64,000 nt of DNA. Source: Hexactinellida sp. DTS-2022. Lineage: Eukaryota > Porifera > Hexactinellida. The stretch's first letter is position 1. Every line of letters begins with the position of its first letter. Below the pieces are notes generated by a model. The model searched no databases. It was not told where the DNA came from and saw nothing but the letters and a program-made list of their open reading frames with translations. Positions 34,235 through 45,633 of the stretch are shown here, one piece after another. The translations under genes were made by a program, and so were the position numbers. The stretch lies in assembly GCA_028753945.1 (NCBI GenBank), contig JAPNXP010000008.1, forward strand, positions 930,001 to 994,000. Reading direction: 5' to 3'.

Positions 34235-34699
34235 TACTTGCCAACCTAAAGCAAGTCTTTGGCGGGACGGAGGAATGAATTTTGGCGGGGCATAAGGAAG
34301 TTTGGCGGGACAAAGAACATTAGTACATAAATAAGTGAAAACACTATAAATACTACTTAAGGTTGGCTAAGTATTGGCTTTTAGATGAATAGCTATTAGA
34401 TGTACGGATGTCCTAGTAATTGTAATAATTTGATTATCTCAACGGAAGGAACCTTGCTCCAATTGCATAAAACGAGACGTCCCACAAAAAAAACGGGACG
34501 CTAGTCAATTCTACAGATTTATTACCTAATTGGAAGAAGCAATGCTCAGATCTTTATATTTTATAGTTATTGTCACAAAAATGAAATACAGGGTACAGAA
34601 AGCGGGACAAACTTGTCTAAAAGCGGGACGCGGGACAATTCACAAAATCTTTGCCAAAAGCGTGACGTCCCACCAAAAGCGGGACGGTTGGCAAGTATA
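34235..34699. mobile_element. MITE with TACTTGCCAACC ends, TSD CTTATACA
   Basis: 465 bp inside the right arm of P2. The ends are TACTTGCCAACC and, inverted, TATACTTGCCAACC. The 8-bp CTTATACA lies on both sides (34227-34234 and 34700-34707). The interior has repeated GGCGGGAC/GCGGGACG motifs. An 8-bp TSD suggests hAT-like mobilisation. Confidence 0.8.
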
Positions 34700-34946
34700 C
34701 TTATACATTATAGGTATAGCAAATAATTATCACGACAAATAGCTCACCATATTATGCTACCTATCCGCAAATAATATAATTAAATATGCCTAACTTTAAC
34801 TGTTGTCGTGGTTTTATTAATATTACCATATATGGAAAGGTGTGAAAACGGCATAACTGACATTCCACAAATATTTTCGATAATCCAATATGTCCGTTGT
34901 ACTCCCAAAATATGACTTCCTATACGACAATAATACATTTCAAATG

Positions 34947-35130
34947 CAGTGTATTATATAGCCAATTGTAAATACGCTCCTAATCCTGCTCTGATCAAAT
35001 TTTCATACGCCTAAATCACAAATTAATGTTACGGTATAGGAGAGGATTCCAAATTTTCGCGCTCCTAAATTGAAATTTTCCAAAAATCATACTCCAAAAG
35101 TAGCGTCTCGCGCTCCTGGATAATTCCTTG
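34947..35130. mobile_element. hAT-type MITE (CAGTGTATTATA family), TSD TTCAAATG
   Basis: 184 bp in the P2 right arm, between perfect 8-bp duplications TTCAAATG (34939-34946 and 35131-35138). Begins CAGTGTATTATA and ends GGATAATTCCTTG. The same family is found at 40688-40870 and 42408-42590. Confidence 0.85.
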
Positions 35131-35395
35131 TTCAAATGTCTAAAGCTAACTGATCTCGAGATTTTAACAATATTACCATATATGGAAAGGTATGAAAACG
35201 GCATAACTCACATTCCACAAATATTTTCGATAATCCAATATGACCGTTGGACTCCTTAACTATGACTTCCTATACGACAATAATACATTTTATGTGTCTA
35301 ACTTTAACCGATTACGAAATACCTAATGGACCCAAGTTCCAGGACCCGAGAATGAGCGCCTACAGTCCTTATTTAAAGGAGTCTATGGTTACCCC

Positions 35396-35771
35396 AGAGA
35401 ATTTTTTTAACTTTCTGATAATTATTCTTGGTTTTATAAGCATTCTAGGGCTGCGGCCCACGAATTTCTCCGAATTTCAGCATCAAAAGTGGTGATAAAA
35501 TTCTGCACTGCGATATATTGTGTCCCAAAATTAAAAAATTCGGAATCTACAGTTCAAAATATATAGGTTCACGTCAAAAAGTTCAGGAATATGTCAAAAA
35601 TTAGGAAATTAGGGGCATAAAAGAAGATGAAGGGTATGCAAGTACCCATGATCTTATATTACTGTGGCAAATTGGACTGCAGGATAATTCTGTTATTCTT
35701 CATAAAATTGCGTCAGCTTCTTATCTATACGTAGCATTTGGTTTCAACACTTTTACAATAATATATCATGA
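35396..35771. other. No gene recognised
   Basis: Spacer between P2 and the next MITE; the open frame at 35247-35495 is P2 terminal-repeat sequence, not a gene. Confidence 0.5.
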
Positions 35772-35779
35772 GTTATGAC

Positions 35780-36312
35780 CAGAGATGCAGCGGTCCGGAA
35801 ATTTCATGGACCGGACCGGACCGTCATGATTTTTTCTGGACAGTCCGGACCGGTCCAGACAGTATGATCAAAATATTGGATCGGTCTGGACCGGTCCAGA
35901 CCGATGAACCGGTCCAGACCGATGTACTGGTCCAGACGGTTATATCCCTTATTTGGACCGTTACAGACCGCAAAGTAGGGTGGATAATTATATCCACTTG
36001 TGTTTATAGATACTTATTACTTATGTGCTTGTAAACAATGGGTAATAACGGATTTGAGCCCGATCGCTTGTCCAATCTAGGATGAGTCCAGACCGATGAA
36101 CGGTCCAGACCGATGAACGGTCCAGACCGATGAACGGTCCAGACCGATGGACCGGTCCAGACCGATGAACGGTCCAGACCGTTATATCGTTAATTTGGAC
36201 CGGTCCAGACCGCACTTGAAAACAAGCAGACCGGACCGACCTGAGACCGGTCGGTCCGGTCCGGTCCGGTCCCGGTCTGGACCGCAGTCCGGTCCAGACC
36301 GCTGCATCTCTG
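35780..36312. mobile_element. hAT-type MITE filled with GGTCCAGACC repeats, TSD GTTATGAC
   Basis: 533 bp. The inverted ends CAGAGATGCAGCGGTCC and GACCGCTGCATCTCTG are flanked by perfect 8-bp GTTATGAC (35772-35779 and 36313-36320). The interior carries many copies of GGTCCAGACCGATGAAC, a near-palindromic 18-bp tandem unit. Open frames here are products of the repeat. Confidence 0.9.
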
Positions 36313-36320
36313 GTTATGAC

Positions 36321-37600
36321 CAATTTATGACTATGGTTTTTATCTGTTTTGTCATATTTTCACACCTCAAGGCCCTCAAATATACATTAATGTATTATAT
36401 AAATCCCCAATTTGGTAATACAAAGATGGAAATAGCATTTGCGCACAAAATGAGACGTTACACGACACGATCCAATCATTATTCGAAAGGTTATGGACTT
36501 TTGGGACTCAGAAGGGGGCAAAAAATCTGACATTTCACACCTGTTGATATTTCAGAAACGCTTTGAGATAAAATGATTATAGCCATTAGAAATACTGTAA
36601 ATACCTGACTTTCTATACGTTTATAATACATTTTAGGACTCTAGGTGTCACACTTTTTAACATGACCATATATGGTAATTTGATGTGCCCAATTTTGATG
36701 ACGAAGCAAATTTTCTAACTCTTGATCTCTGGACAGCAGTGACTAGCTCTAAAATTCTAATCACATCATGATACTATTTCTTACTCATTGGAAAAACCTT
36801 TAGTATTATATTATAAATCGAATGATGTGTTCTGATTTCAAATGCCCAAATATGGTGGTGTCAAAGTGGCAATATTTTAATAAGATGACAAAAATCCAAC
36901 TTCTGATCCAAATGAGATAGAGCTTAGCTCTAAATTGCTAAAAATAGTATAATTCAATTTCAAATGACACTATCTATTTTATGCAGTTTTGGAACTCCTT
37001 TTCTTCGCACTTTCATATTCTGGACTCAGCCACTTCGACACAAATTAATTAAGTTCTAATTATGAAGGTGTAAAAAAAGACCATTTGGGCAGAATGATGT
37101 AAAAAAGACAATTTTTATTCTAGAAAGTCAAACTATTTTTAAAAATGATCAGTAAATGTAGGCGCATGTTTTAAAAGCGGGCAGTTTTGGCATTATAATT
37201 AAAAAAAATTGAATTAGTATACTTTTAATGAAAAATAGTGGGGGTTTTTTTATCAATTTCACAAAAATGGCAATAACATAGAGTAGATTAAAGAAAAAGC
37301 ATATTTCGGTTCGATTTAAAACATTGAGTATTGACTCAGGTATAATTTATAATTGACATGTTTCGCGCTAAAAACTAGCATAAATTTTTTTTGTCATTCC
37401 TTGGCTAGTATGGATTAGGCCTATATTGACATTGTCTAGTTCATAACTTGGAATATATACATAGTAGAACTCTAATATTTTCAGGGATATCTTAGAATAC
37501 TTAGTACTATCCAAAAACGCACTAAAACCATTAGGTCGTCGGGTGTCGAAAAATCAGTACAGAGCGACCTTAACTTAAGACCCATATGTTAAGGTGACAC
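36321..37600. other. No gene; diverged repeat at 36600-37020
   Basis: The block at 36600-37020 shares motifs with 16080-16420 (CCAATTTTGATGAC, GCTCTAAATT). 37020-37600 has nothing recognised. Confidence 0.5.
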
Positions 37601-37744
37601 AGTGGCGTCACAGGGGGTTTAATTTTTCTGCCTCGGCCCTACCCGGTTTGTTAACATAATCGCATGGGATACGCCACGGATTTATACTAAAAGCCCTCTC
37701 CACCCCGGGCTGGCGAGAACTTGCGATAGTCCCTGAGGTGTCAT

Positions 37745-37865
37745 GTGGCATAAGGATCAATTGATAAATTGGAAGTAGCTTATATAATACATCATCTGAG
37801 ATAAATGATGCTTAGCTAATTAGTATAAAATTGATTAATTAATAATTTAACACCAATTTCAGTGG
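37745..37865 (-). repeat. R1 tail fragment, reversed
   Basis: AAGGATCAATTGATAAATTG and CATCATCTGAGATAAATGATG match, in reverse, R1 around 58800-58860. Strongly diverged. Confidence 0.45.
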
Positions 37866-37972
37866 ATACAGTCAGGTCTGCTTATTGCGAACAGTTTTTC
37901 GTCTGCTTAATATGAGAAACAATAATTTATGAACAAGCCTAATGATCCAAATTTAACAACCTAGTGAACTTA
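37866..37972. repeat. pogo-like terminal fragment
   Basis: TACAGTCAGGTCTGCTTATTG followed by GAACAGTTTTTCGTCTGCTTAA has the TA-CAGT start and repeated block style of the pogo-like MITEs; the partner end was not found. Confidence 0.4.
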
Positions 37973-38589
37973 CATAGCCTACTCTATATATGGCTTGACA
38001 GTAGATGTACCAGGGATGCACAAGAAGATGGAAATTTTTTATTTTTTATTGTTCAGTATATTGAACTATTAAGTTCTTTATACGTCTCTAGGTCGTAAAC
38101 ATAACTCAGCCCTGCTAGCCCGTAATTTGTATTAGCTGTAATGAGAACGGTGATTGGATTTTCCCATAATTTAATAGTAATAATAAACACAAACAGTACA
38201 ATTTCTAATAATAATACTACAGTAAATAATACACAATTATTTGCTTTCTTTCCTCTCTCCTCTTACTCTCTCTGGCTCTTGCAGTGACACACGACACACT
38301 TAACTACATAATAGAAATAAGAATAAACAGAGTAATACAAATCATGTTAAATAAAAATAAGTAGACACATAATTTAAGAGAATTTCTTAATTTACGCTGT
38401 CCTATACTTTTGAAAGAACCAGCGAGTTAGAATTCTTAATTTTGTTTGCAAGAAAGCAATTCGTTACGGTAAAGACTAGCTTCGATAAGATGTACCACAG
38501 CTAATACAAGTAGACTTCTAAATACTTGAATCACGATTATCACTATCTTCCAAATACATCAACGTGAGTTCAAGTTCAACTAGTATTTT

Positions 38590-39130
38590 TCTAGAAGGTC
38601 CACTTACAAGCCGCCAACAGCTCTTTATTGTTTTCGATGGCACTAAAGGTCTTCCATAAAACAAGTATGGAATTTAAAACTGGCTCAGATGGATATTTAA
38701 GTCCGCCACGGTCCGTTAGCTGCAGAAGTTTATACTGAGAGTCCAGGTCAAAATCAAGGAGAAATTCTTTATCAACTGTTTGCATATGTAGACAGACATG
38801 ACACGCATAAGCGGAAAGTTATCCAAAAATTCCTAAAATTCTGGGGGGGCGAGACCAGTCAATCATTGGTTGTACATATTACAACTATGGGGCCTAGTTG
38901 TAAATTTGGGGGGGGGGGGGGGCTGCCCCACCTGCCCCCCCCCCCCCCCACTTTCCCGCCCATGATGACACGGTTTTGTTTGTTTCAGGTACTGATGGAC
39001 AGAATAGCCTGCAATAAAGGCTAATTATTGAAGCAACTGTGAACCACAATCAATTGTTGATAGATCGTTAATCTCATCAAGAAATGGCTCCAAATTGAAC
39101 TCACCATCAGTAAAGTACCATCTCCTTTTG
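38590..39130 (-). pseudogene. P5 transposase: end of THAP linker fused to C-terminal region
   Basis: Minus strand, continuing from the THAP exon across the hAT2 insertion. A short linker (GDGTLLMV) is followed, after an apparent internal deletion, by DGEFNLEPFLDEINDL and LAFIAGYSVHQYLKQTKPC, matching P3 (LAFIAGYAAYQYLKHSSPC). After the MITE, 38785-38590 gives YKLLQLTDRGGLKYPSEPVL. Frames are broken. No catalytic Asp remains. Confidence 0.7.
38806..38964. mobile_element. hAT-type MITE with long G and C tracts, TSD ATGACACG
   Basis: 159 bp. The inverted ends CATAAGCGGAAAGT and ACTTTCCCGCCCATG are flanked by perfect 8-bp ATGACACG (38798-38805 and 38965-38972). G and C runs of 15 or more bases lie inside. 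Confidence 0.85.
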
Positions 39131-40687
39131 CAGGGATGTATCAACTCATTTTGAGTTGGCAAAATCAACTCATTTTTTTCCACCAACTCATTCAAATTTA
39201 TTTTATCAACTCATTCATTTTAGCATCAGCAACTCATTCAACTCATTTTCAAAATGAGTTGGTTTCAAACAACTCATTTTTTGAATGAGTTGGTAGCTAG
39301 TTACTAGAAGTTCAATTTATCCTTCCCCCCCGTTGAATGAGCTTTGTTGATGGTATTTTAATATTCAACCATGATTTTGTATTTTGAATCTAGCACAGTG
39401 AATAATACTGAACTTGTAAAGTTTACTTTCTAATTATCAGTTGTTGACCTTTACACATATTTCTTTTTGTCTTAAAATGGTTTCTAAACAAGGTAATTAT
39501 TATGGATGATCAATTATTGATTTCTCAAAACAGAATTTGTTGCAGTTCAGACGATTTAGTACCAATCCAGTCCTCTTCTGATGATATTCCTAAATATATA
39601 TCTGAAGAATCCGCTAAAACCAAGAAGCACAAATCCAGGCCAGCCTGGTACGAACGATTTTTCAGCCGGTAATGTTCGATCCAACTATCGTAAACACAGG
39701 TGTGTCGAATTCGGTTGGATAGGGATGGACCTCCCTAATTCCTTGCACAATCTTAAGAGTAATTTCGAATCTATTTCAAGAGATAAAGAATGTAAAGACA
39801 AATATATATGCTGGAAATCAGAAATTGAGAGCTTGCAACCTCCTTTAGAAACAGTTCTTAGCGGAGAAATTAAGAGAATGTCTTGTGAGTCTCAGGAAAA
39901 GATAGATGAATTGCTAGCTAAATTCATTTTAGCCTCTGAAGTTCCTCTCCATCTAGTAGAACTTCCCGAATTTAGAACTCTCCTCAATGCCTTAAATTCC
40001 AGGTACCAAGTCCGATATAGAACAAGTTAAAGCACTCGCTTTTACTACCTATGGGGGAATTCCATGTTAAGTCGACCAGTCATTTCACCACTATCAATCG
40101 ATTTGTCTGTAAATTGCTGTGTAACAAGCTACAAGCAAGTCTATACTTTCCTCAAAATTTTAGACTAATCGGTTGAGTGGTTTTTGATTTATGACGTCAC
40201 AAATTTTCATTTTTTTATTGATTATCCAAACATTTTTCAAAATGTTGAAGCACCATCTCACTTCAAACTCGTATAACTTTTGATATAATTATCCAATTCT
40301 TTTAAAAATTGCTATACTTATGTTTTTATATATGGAGAATTCAAATCAGATGGATATATTAAGTTATCAGTTGTTTTTATTAGTGAAAATTAGAACTGAA
40401 ACCAATACCGGAAGTAGAACCGGAACCATGACGTAGCAAAAATGAATATTTTCGGATCTCTTTTATTTTTTGGTAATTTATTCTATGTAGTCTTAAGTCA
40501 TTGTGTGGAAAATTTCATTATGGTTTCCATATCTTCCCATTGAGTTATTCACATTTTTGTCCTCTAAACGCTATTTATGTGATACTACAACTTATTAATG
40601 TTCTTTATAAAAATCGAATACTGGCTAGAACCTTACTCTATTTCTATCATATTGATAAATATTTCATATTTAAATAATTATTATCAC

Positions 40688-40870
40688 CAGTGTATTATAC
40701 AGCCATTTGTAAATACGCTCCTAATCCTGGTCTGATGCAATTTCATACGCCTAAATCACAAATTATTGTTACAGTATAGGAGAGGATTCCAAATTTTCGC
40801 GCTCCTAAATTCCAATTTTCCAAAAATCATACTCCAAAAGGAGCGTCTCGCGCTCCTGGATAATTCCTTG
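40688..40870. mobile_element. hAT-type MITE in left arm, TSD ATTATCAC
   Basis: CAGTGTATTATACAGCC to GGATAATTCCTTG, with perfect 8-bp ATTATCAC at 40680-40687 and 40871-40878. Same family as 34947-35130. Confidence 0.85.
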
Positions 40871-41153
40871 ATTATCACTCATTCCAACACCATTATACAA
40901 TTGATATACGTATGTATCAGAAGTTTGTGGTTTGTGGTATGTTTGACCTCCGATACACTACACATGTTAATTAAGTGCAATTGATTGAACAAATTAACTA
41001 TGAACTTACTTACGTTAACTAATGGCCGTTATCACACTGTTATTTCGGCCTAATTAATACCAATGTATTTGTTATTTACATTATTATTCAAATAATTAAG
41101 ATTGCTTATAATTCATGATTTGATAATTGTCTTTGATGTAATATTCATATATA

Positions 41154-41457
41154 CAGTACCCCCTGCTAATCCTAACATAGGTGTTCCGATTCAACTAAAT
41201 CTATTCCGATTAGTGAATTCGTTCTGGGTAGGGATGTAATACATTTCCATAGGCATCTATAAAATGAGACCCCAATAATCCGACCCACTCTTTTTAATCC
41301 ATACAAATCATATAGACACTACCTGATACTTATTTTTATATAATTTCAATGTATTATAGTATATACAAATATTTATGATTTACCCTCTTTTATATTAAAA
41401 ATATTTTAGTATCTCCTGTTCGGACTAGCGAGGGTTCGGATTAGCGAGGGTATCCTG
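41154..41457. mobile_element. pogo/Tigger-like MITE
   Basis: 304 bp between TA sites. The ends are CAGTACCCCCTGCTAATCC and, inverted, CAGGATACCCTCGCTAATCC. It lies in the spacer of the foldback element. Confidence 0.8.
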
Positions 41458-42407
41458 TATTTCCAAATGGATTCCGTACGTTTATATATTTACAATTTAA
41501 TCTCTTGCTACATTTGAAAATCAGTAATTAGCTTCATGTCCATCGATGAGATTTTGAACTTCCTTGCACGTTTTGAAGAAGTTTTTGGAGTGGATATATA
41601 GCCTATTACATCATTTTAGGGGCATAACAAACGTCTTCTTTTGAGTGCCAATAGAAACTATTTTCAGGACGCCCTGGTCCTTTTGGATGCATAAAGCTGA
41701 CTTCTATATCACCTTCTTCCTTACAGACTTCTTTAATCACACAAATATACCAATCTTTGTCATACATACATACGACATAATTACCTATAGTTAATTAAGT
41801 ATGGCAGCTGTGTAGAATATTTAGAGTTTGTCACAAGATTTCATTTAAATTCATATGTCATTGTGTAATCTAATTGGTCACTAATTCGCTTTCCTCCTAT
41901 AGATTTTGCACTTATTGGAGTGTATTTATGGTAAGTAAGTGTCACTGGTATAGTTTTGATGTTATCATATCTAAAACATAATTAAGTGTACTACAAAATA
42001 ATCTAAGAGCTCTACGTATATTAAACATTTGAATAAGTTATATATATTATCTTCTTTTGTCGCTGTAAACTTGCTCGGGCGGTAACTTTTTTTACTGTAC
42101 CTCCAATGTCATCACAAGTTAATTTTCAGTGGGAGGGAACAAAAAAAATTGATTTCAAAAAATTCAGATTCGAAGTGACGCAAATAAATAGAATCAATAG
42201 ATAATAATCAAGTTTCACAACTTTTATGCTGTAATATTAACTTCACAGCTCAATAGTTTAATAAATTGCATTCTTATTAAACATAGCAACAATACTAATG
42301 CATTATAATTTACATGGTAGTGTATCGGAGGTCAAACATACCACAAACCACAAACTTCTGATACATACGTATATCAATTGTATAATGGTGTTGGAATGAG
42401 TGATAAT

Positions 42408-42590
42408 CAAGGAATTATCCAGGAGCGCGAGACGCTCCTTTTGGAGTATGATTTTTGGAAAATTGGAATTTAGGAGCGCGAAAATTTGGAATCCTCTCCT
42501 ATACTGTAACAATAATTTGTGATTTAGGCGTATGAAATTGCATCAGACCAGGATTAGGAGCGTATTTACAAATGGCTGTATAATACACTG
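42408..42590. mobile_element. hAT-type MITE in right arm (mirror copy)
   Basis: Inverted copy of 40688-40870 at the same position of the opposite arm, including its TSD (GTGATAAT on the plus strand). It was therefore duplicated with the arm and did not insert independently. Confidence 0.85.
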
Positions 42591-45046
42591 GTGATAATAA
42601 TTATTTAAATATGAAATATTTATCAATATGATAGAAATAGAGTAAGGTTCTAGCCAGTATTCGATTTTTATAAAGAACATTAATAAGTTGTAGTATCACA
42701 TAAATAGCGTTTAGAGGACAAAAATGTGAATAACTCAATGGGAAGATATGGAAACCATAATGAAATTTTCCACACAATGACTTAAGACTACATAGAATAA
42801 ATTACCAAAAAATAAAAGAGATCCGAAAATATTCATTTTTGCTACGTCATGGTTCCGGTTCTACTTCCGGTATTGGTTTCAGTTCTAATTTTCACTAATA
42901 AAAACAACTGATAACTTAATATATCCATCTGATTTGAATTCTCCATATATAAAAACATAAGTATAGCAATTTTTAAAAGAATTGGATAATTATATCAAAA
43001 GTTATACGAGTTTGAAGTGAGATGGTGCTTCAACATTTTGAAAAATGTTTGGATAATCAATAAAAAAATGAAAATTTGTGACGTCATAAATCAAAAACCA
43101 CTCAACCGATTAGTCTAAAATTTTGAGGAAAGTATAGACTTGCTTGTAGCTTGTTACACAGCAATTTACAGACAAATCGATTGATAGTGGTGAAATGACT
43201 GGTCGACTTGACATGGAATTCCCCTATGTTAAAAGATAGTAATGATGATTTATTTGTTAGGCTGGACAAATGCCCTTACGTAGCCTTAACTATCGATGGG
43301 TGGACAAGCAGACGTCAGTTAAGCATGATAAGTTTAGTTGTTTACTATATAGGTGAAAATGGAGCTTTGAGGAACGATCTCTTAAACATACTCTTTTTCA
43401 AAGGAAGTCATACTGGAGAACGGATCGCTGAATTTACACAAGTAGCTGCGAAGAATGGAAAATTGAAAACAAGATAATTCATATTGGCTCCGACAATGCA
43501 GCAAATATGAAAAAAGCTTTTGACACGGTATTAGAATATGAATTCGACCCATTAGACATTGAAATAAATGACGAAGAGGAGTTAGAAGAAATTGACGAGT
43601 TGATATTGACCGATGCCTCAGTTAGCATTTTTGAGTATCTCTCAGATTCTAATCAGAATTGTTTGACTTCAAGCTTCGCAGAGCTGGTTTATTATCGATT
43701 TGGGGTAGGTGCGTGTGCCATTTACTACAACTTGCAGTCAATGACTTTATTCAAACTAAATTAGGATCACATGGCGTGGTGAATAAGATAATCATGAAGG
43801 CAAATTTATTTGTAAGGAGTGCGCGAAAGTCTACTCATTGTGGTGAATTTTCTTAGAAAATAACTTTAGTTTGGTGTAATGAATCAAACTCGATGGGATT
43901 CAATGTTCAAAATGCTTAAATTGCTTTTAGATGCAGAATCAAAGGGGCATCTGAAATTACTTCCGTCGTTAAAGCATCGTACTCCTAGAAGTTATGAATT
44001 ATCAATCATAAGAGAAGTACTCGATGTGCTAGAACCTATTCACTTGTTCACTCTCGAATTTCAGGGTTGGGTGGGAACTAGTGGTATGGTTATCCCAGGA
44101 TTGGAAGCTTTGTATAATCATCCTAACGTAATTGATTCAGACTTTACAAGTATGCCCAAGATAATGTTGGCCATAATACAAAAACGATTTTCGGTGATTC
44201 TACAAGATCAATTCAGGATCATTGCGAATTGTATTGATCCTAGATTTACTTTATTTGCTCTGGGCAAACAAAATGCAGTTGACTATTTAAAAAAGCTATG
44301 GGAATTGTTTTGGATCATGAACACCATTTGAATACACCAACAACTCAGACGGTGAAAAAAGTTAGTATCGAGAAAAGAAAAGGTCTATTTGATAATCTAC
44401 CTTGTACTGAGGTTGCTGGTGCTCCAAATATAGATATTGATGTGATTGAAAACAAACTTTTTGTTTTTAAATCAGAAGTGAAGTTAGTCAACAATAAGAT
44501 TGAAACAGATCCGATGAATTGGTGGCGAAGACATGGCACTCGAATGCCACATTTATTCATGATTTCTCAAATTTATTTATTGCCAAATCCATCAATTGCA
44601 GAGAATGAGAGGGTCTTTAGCATAGCAGGACGGATATGCAGACCACATCGAGCTTCTCTTGATGTGAAAAATCTTGAAATGCTTGTCACCTTAAAGCATA
44701 GATTACGCCCCTAAACCCCCGAAGGAATAGATTAATATTTGTGTATTATTCGAGGCTCTTAGAGTAGAGAATCAAATAGGCCTCTTAATATCTTTTTCAG
44801 TAGATTATAGTTATATTTATTCCACAAATGTTTCCTATTACATAGTGCTCTTAGAAATTTTAGTAGTTTCTTATATAAAATGAGTTGGTTGTAAACAACT
44901 CATTTTGAAAATGAATTGGTTATAACCAACTCATTTTTTGAATGAGTTGAACTCATTTCAACTCTTTTTACAAAGGAACCAACTCATTCAACTCATTCAA
45001 AAAATGAGTTGATTTTGCCAACTCGTAATGAGTTGATACAGCCCTG

Positions 45047-45262
45047 CCCTTTTGGTACTTTGAAAGTGTAGTCTATGTCTTCTTTCTGAAAATGATTGAT
45101 AAATATATAGATCACCTTCAGGTCACCAATATCCTCGCGACGAAGAGCGGATGTCCAGGCACGATTCAGGGTTGGTGGACTTTGAGGCATCTTGAAAACA
45201 AGAACATGGTCATCCGGGTTGTAGTTGCTCTTGCATCCGGGGACAGAACAAGAGTTAGGCAT
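45047..45262 (-). pseudogene. P5 THAP-domain exon
   Basis: ATG at about 45262 gives MPNSCSVPGCKSNYN, the first two Cys of a THAP finger, then FKMPQSPPTL and AWTSALRRED. The second zinc-ligand pair is damaged: the expected C-x-x-H reads IFINHF, with Cys replaced by Phe and a few extra codons before it. The following KEDIDYTFKVPK is THAP-like. The domain is then cut by hAT2. Confidence 0.75.
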
Positions 45263-45633
45263 GAATAGAAGTTCATATTAATAAAATACCAGAGCAAAAT
45301 TAAAAAAGGATGAGATAGTAGGTCAATAGTAGAATTTGGAATAAAATCTGATCAATAGTTGTTTATATTTCAAAAATATTTCTAATTAATGTGGTTGATT
45401 ATAATTAAAATTTTAGAAATTAAATATTGTGGTTGGATAAATATTACCATCTCCTTCATCCTTGGTCCATATTTTCTAAGTTAATGTCAGGCCATATATA
45501 GTAGGCTATGGTTTGTATTAGATGAGTTCGCTAATTATAAACACAATTCACATTGTGGAAATAGGCGTAAAAGGCAAAAATTTTACAAGATTATTTAGTC
45601 AATTCTTCTTTTCCTTATTACACTTTATATCAA

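Larger units (their letters stand above)
30949..35387 (-). mobile_element. P-type DNA transposon P2, long TIRs, 8-bp TSD GTTACCCC
   Basis: The left end is CATAGACTCCTTTAAATAAG and the right end is its inverse. The perfect 8-bp duplication GTTACCCC lies at 30941-30948 and 35388-35395, as expected for P elements. The inverted arms are long (about 31 to 540 bp inside each end), with a duplicated inner block (ATCGAAAATATTTGTGGAAT twice per arm). The right arm is interrupted by MITEs at 34235-34699 and 34947-35130. The transposase on the minus strand is frameshifted. Confidence 0.9.
40054..43224. mobile_element. Foldback DNA element with 910-bp near-identical arms, TSD TATG
   Basis: 3171 bp inserted in the hAT2 transposase. 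The left arm (40054-40964) and right arm (42320-43224) are inverted copies that differ at very few positions in the parts compared. The ends are GGGGAATTCCATG, flanked by the 4-bp repeat TATG (40050-40053 and 43225-43228). The spacer (40965-42319) has no transposase and contains a pogo-like MITE. Each arm carries the same nested hAT-type MITE. The superfamily is not determined. Open frames in the arms (40766-40984 and 42303-42512) encode the same peptide because they are the same repeat. Confidence 0.85.
39581..44714 (+). pseudogene. hAT2 transposase, interrupted and frameshifted
   Basis: The N-terminal part is at 39581-40049. Coding resumes after the foldback insertion at 43229 with DSNDDLFVRLDKC and the hAT signature VALTIDGWTSRRQ. 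Further segments at 43500-43850 and 43879-44331 include the RNase H-like region (MNQTRWDSMFKMLKLLL, ANCIDPRFTLFALG). 44298-44714 carries the hATC dimerisation domain: NPSIAENERVFSIAGRI and LDVKNLEMLVTLKHRL. Several frameshifts and stops occur, so the protein is inactive. It is a BED/Ac-type hAT, different from hAT1. Confidence 0.85.
39131..45046 (+). mobile_element. hAT DNA transposon hAT2 with CAACTCATT subterminal repeats
   Basis: The ends are CAGGGATGTATCAACTCATT and, inverted, CAGGGCTGTATCAACTCATT. The flanking 8-mers TCCTTTTG and CCCTTTTG differ by one base. Dense CAACTCATT/AATGAGTTG repeats occupy about 170 bp at each end, as in hAT elements. It carries a decayed transposase and is interrupted by the foldback element at 40054-43224. 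Without it the element is about 2.7 kb. Confidence 0.85.
37973..45510 (-). mobile_element. P-type element P5, internally deleted and multiply interrupted
   Basis: The left end is CATAGCCTACTCTATATATG and the right end, inverted, is CATAGCCTACTATATATGGC. Coding remnants on the minus strand are a THAP exon (45262-45047, continuing at 39130) and a transposase C-terminus (39085-38590). The catalytic core between them is missing. Interrupted by the hAT2 element (39131-45046) and a hAT-type MITE (38806-38964). I found no matching TSD outside the ends. Confidence 0.7.

Noticed and set aside
36021..36530. Open frames rich in DRSRP or SGPVHRSGP repeats on both strands
   Set aside because: Products of the GGTCCAGACC tandem units inside a hAT MITE.
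40766..42512. Identical short proteins at 40766-40984 and 42303-42512
   Set aside because: Both are the same inverted-repeat arm containing a MITE, so identity reflects duplication of DNA, not coding constraint.
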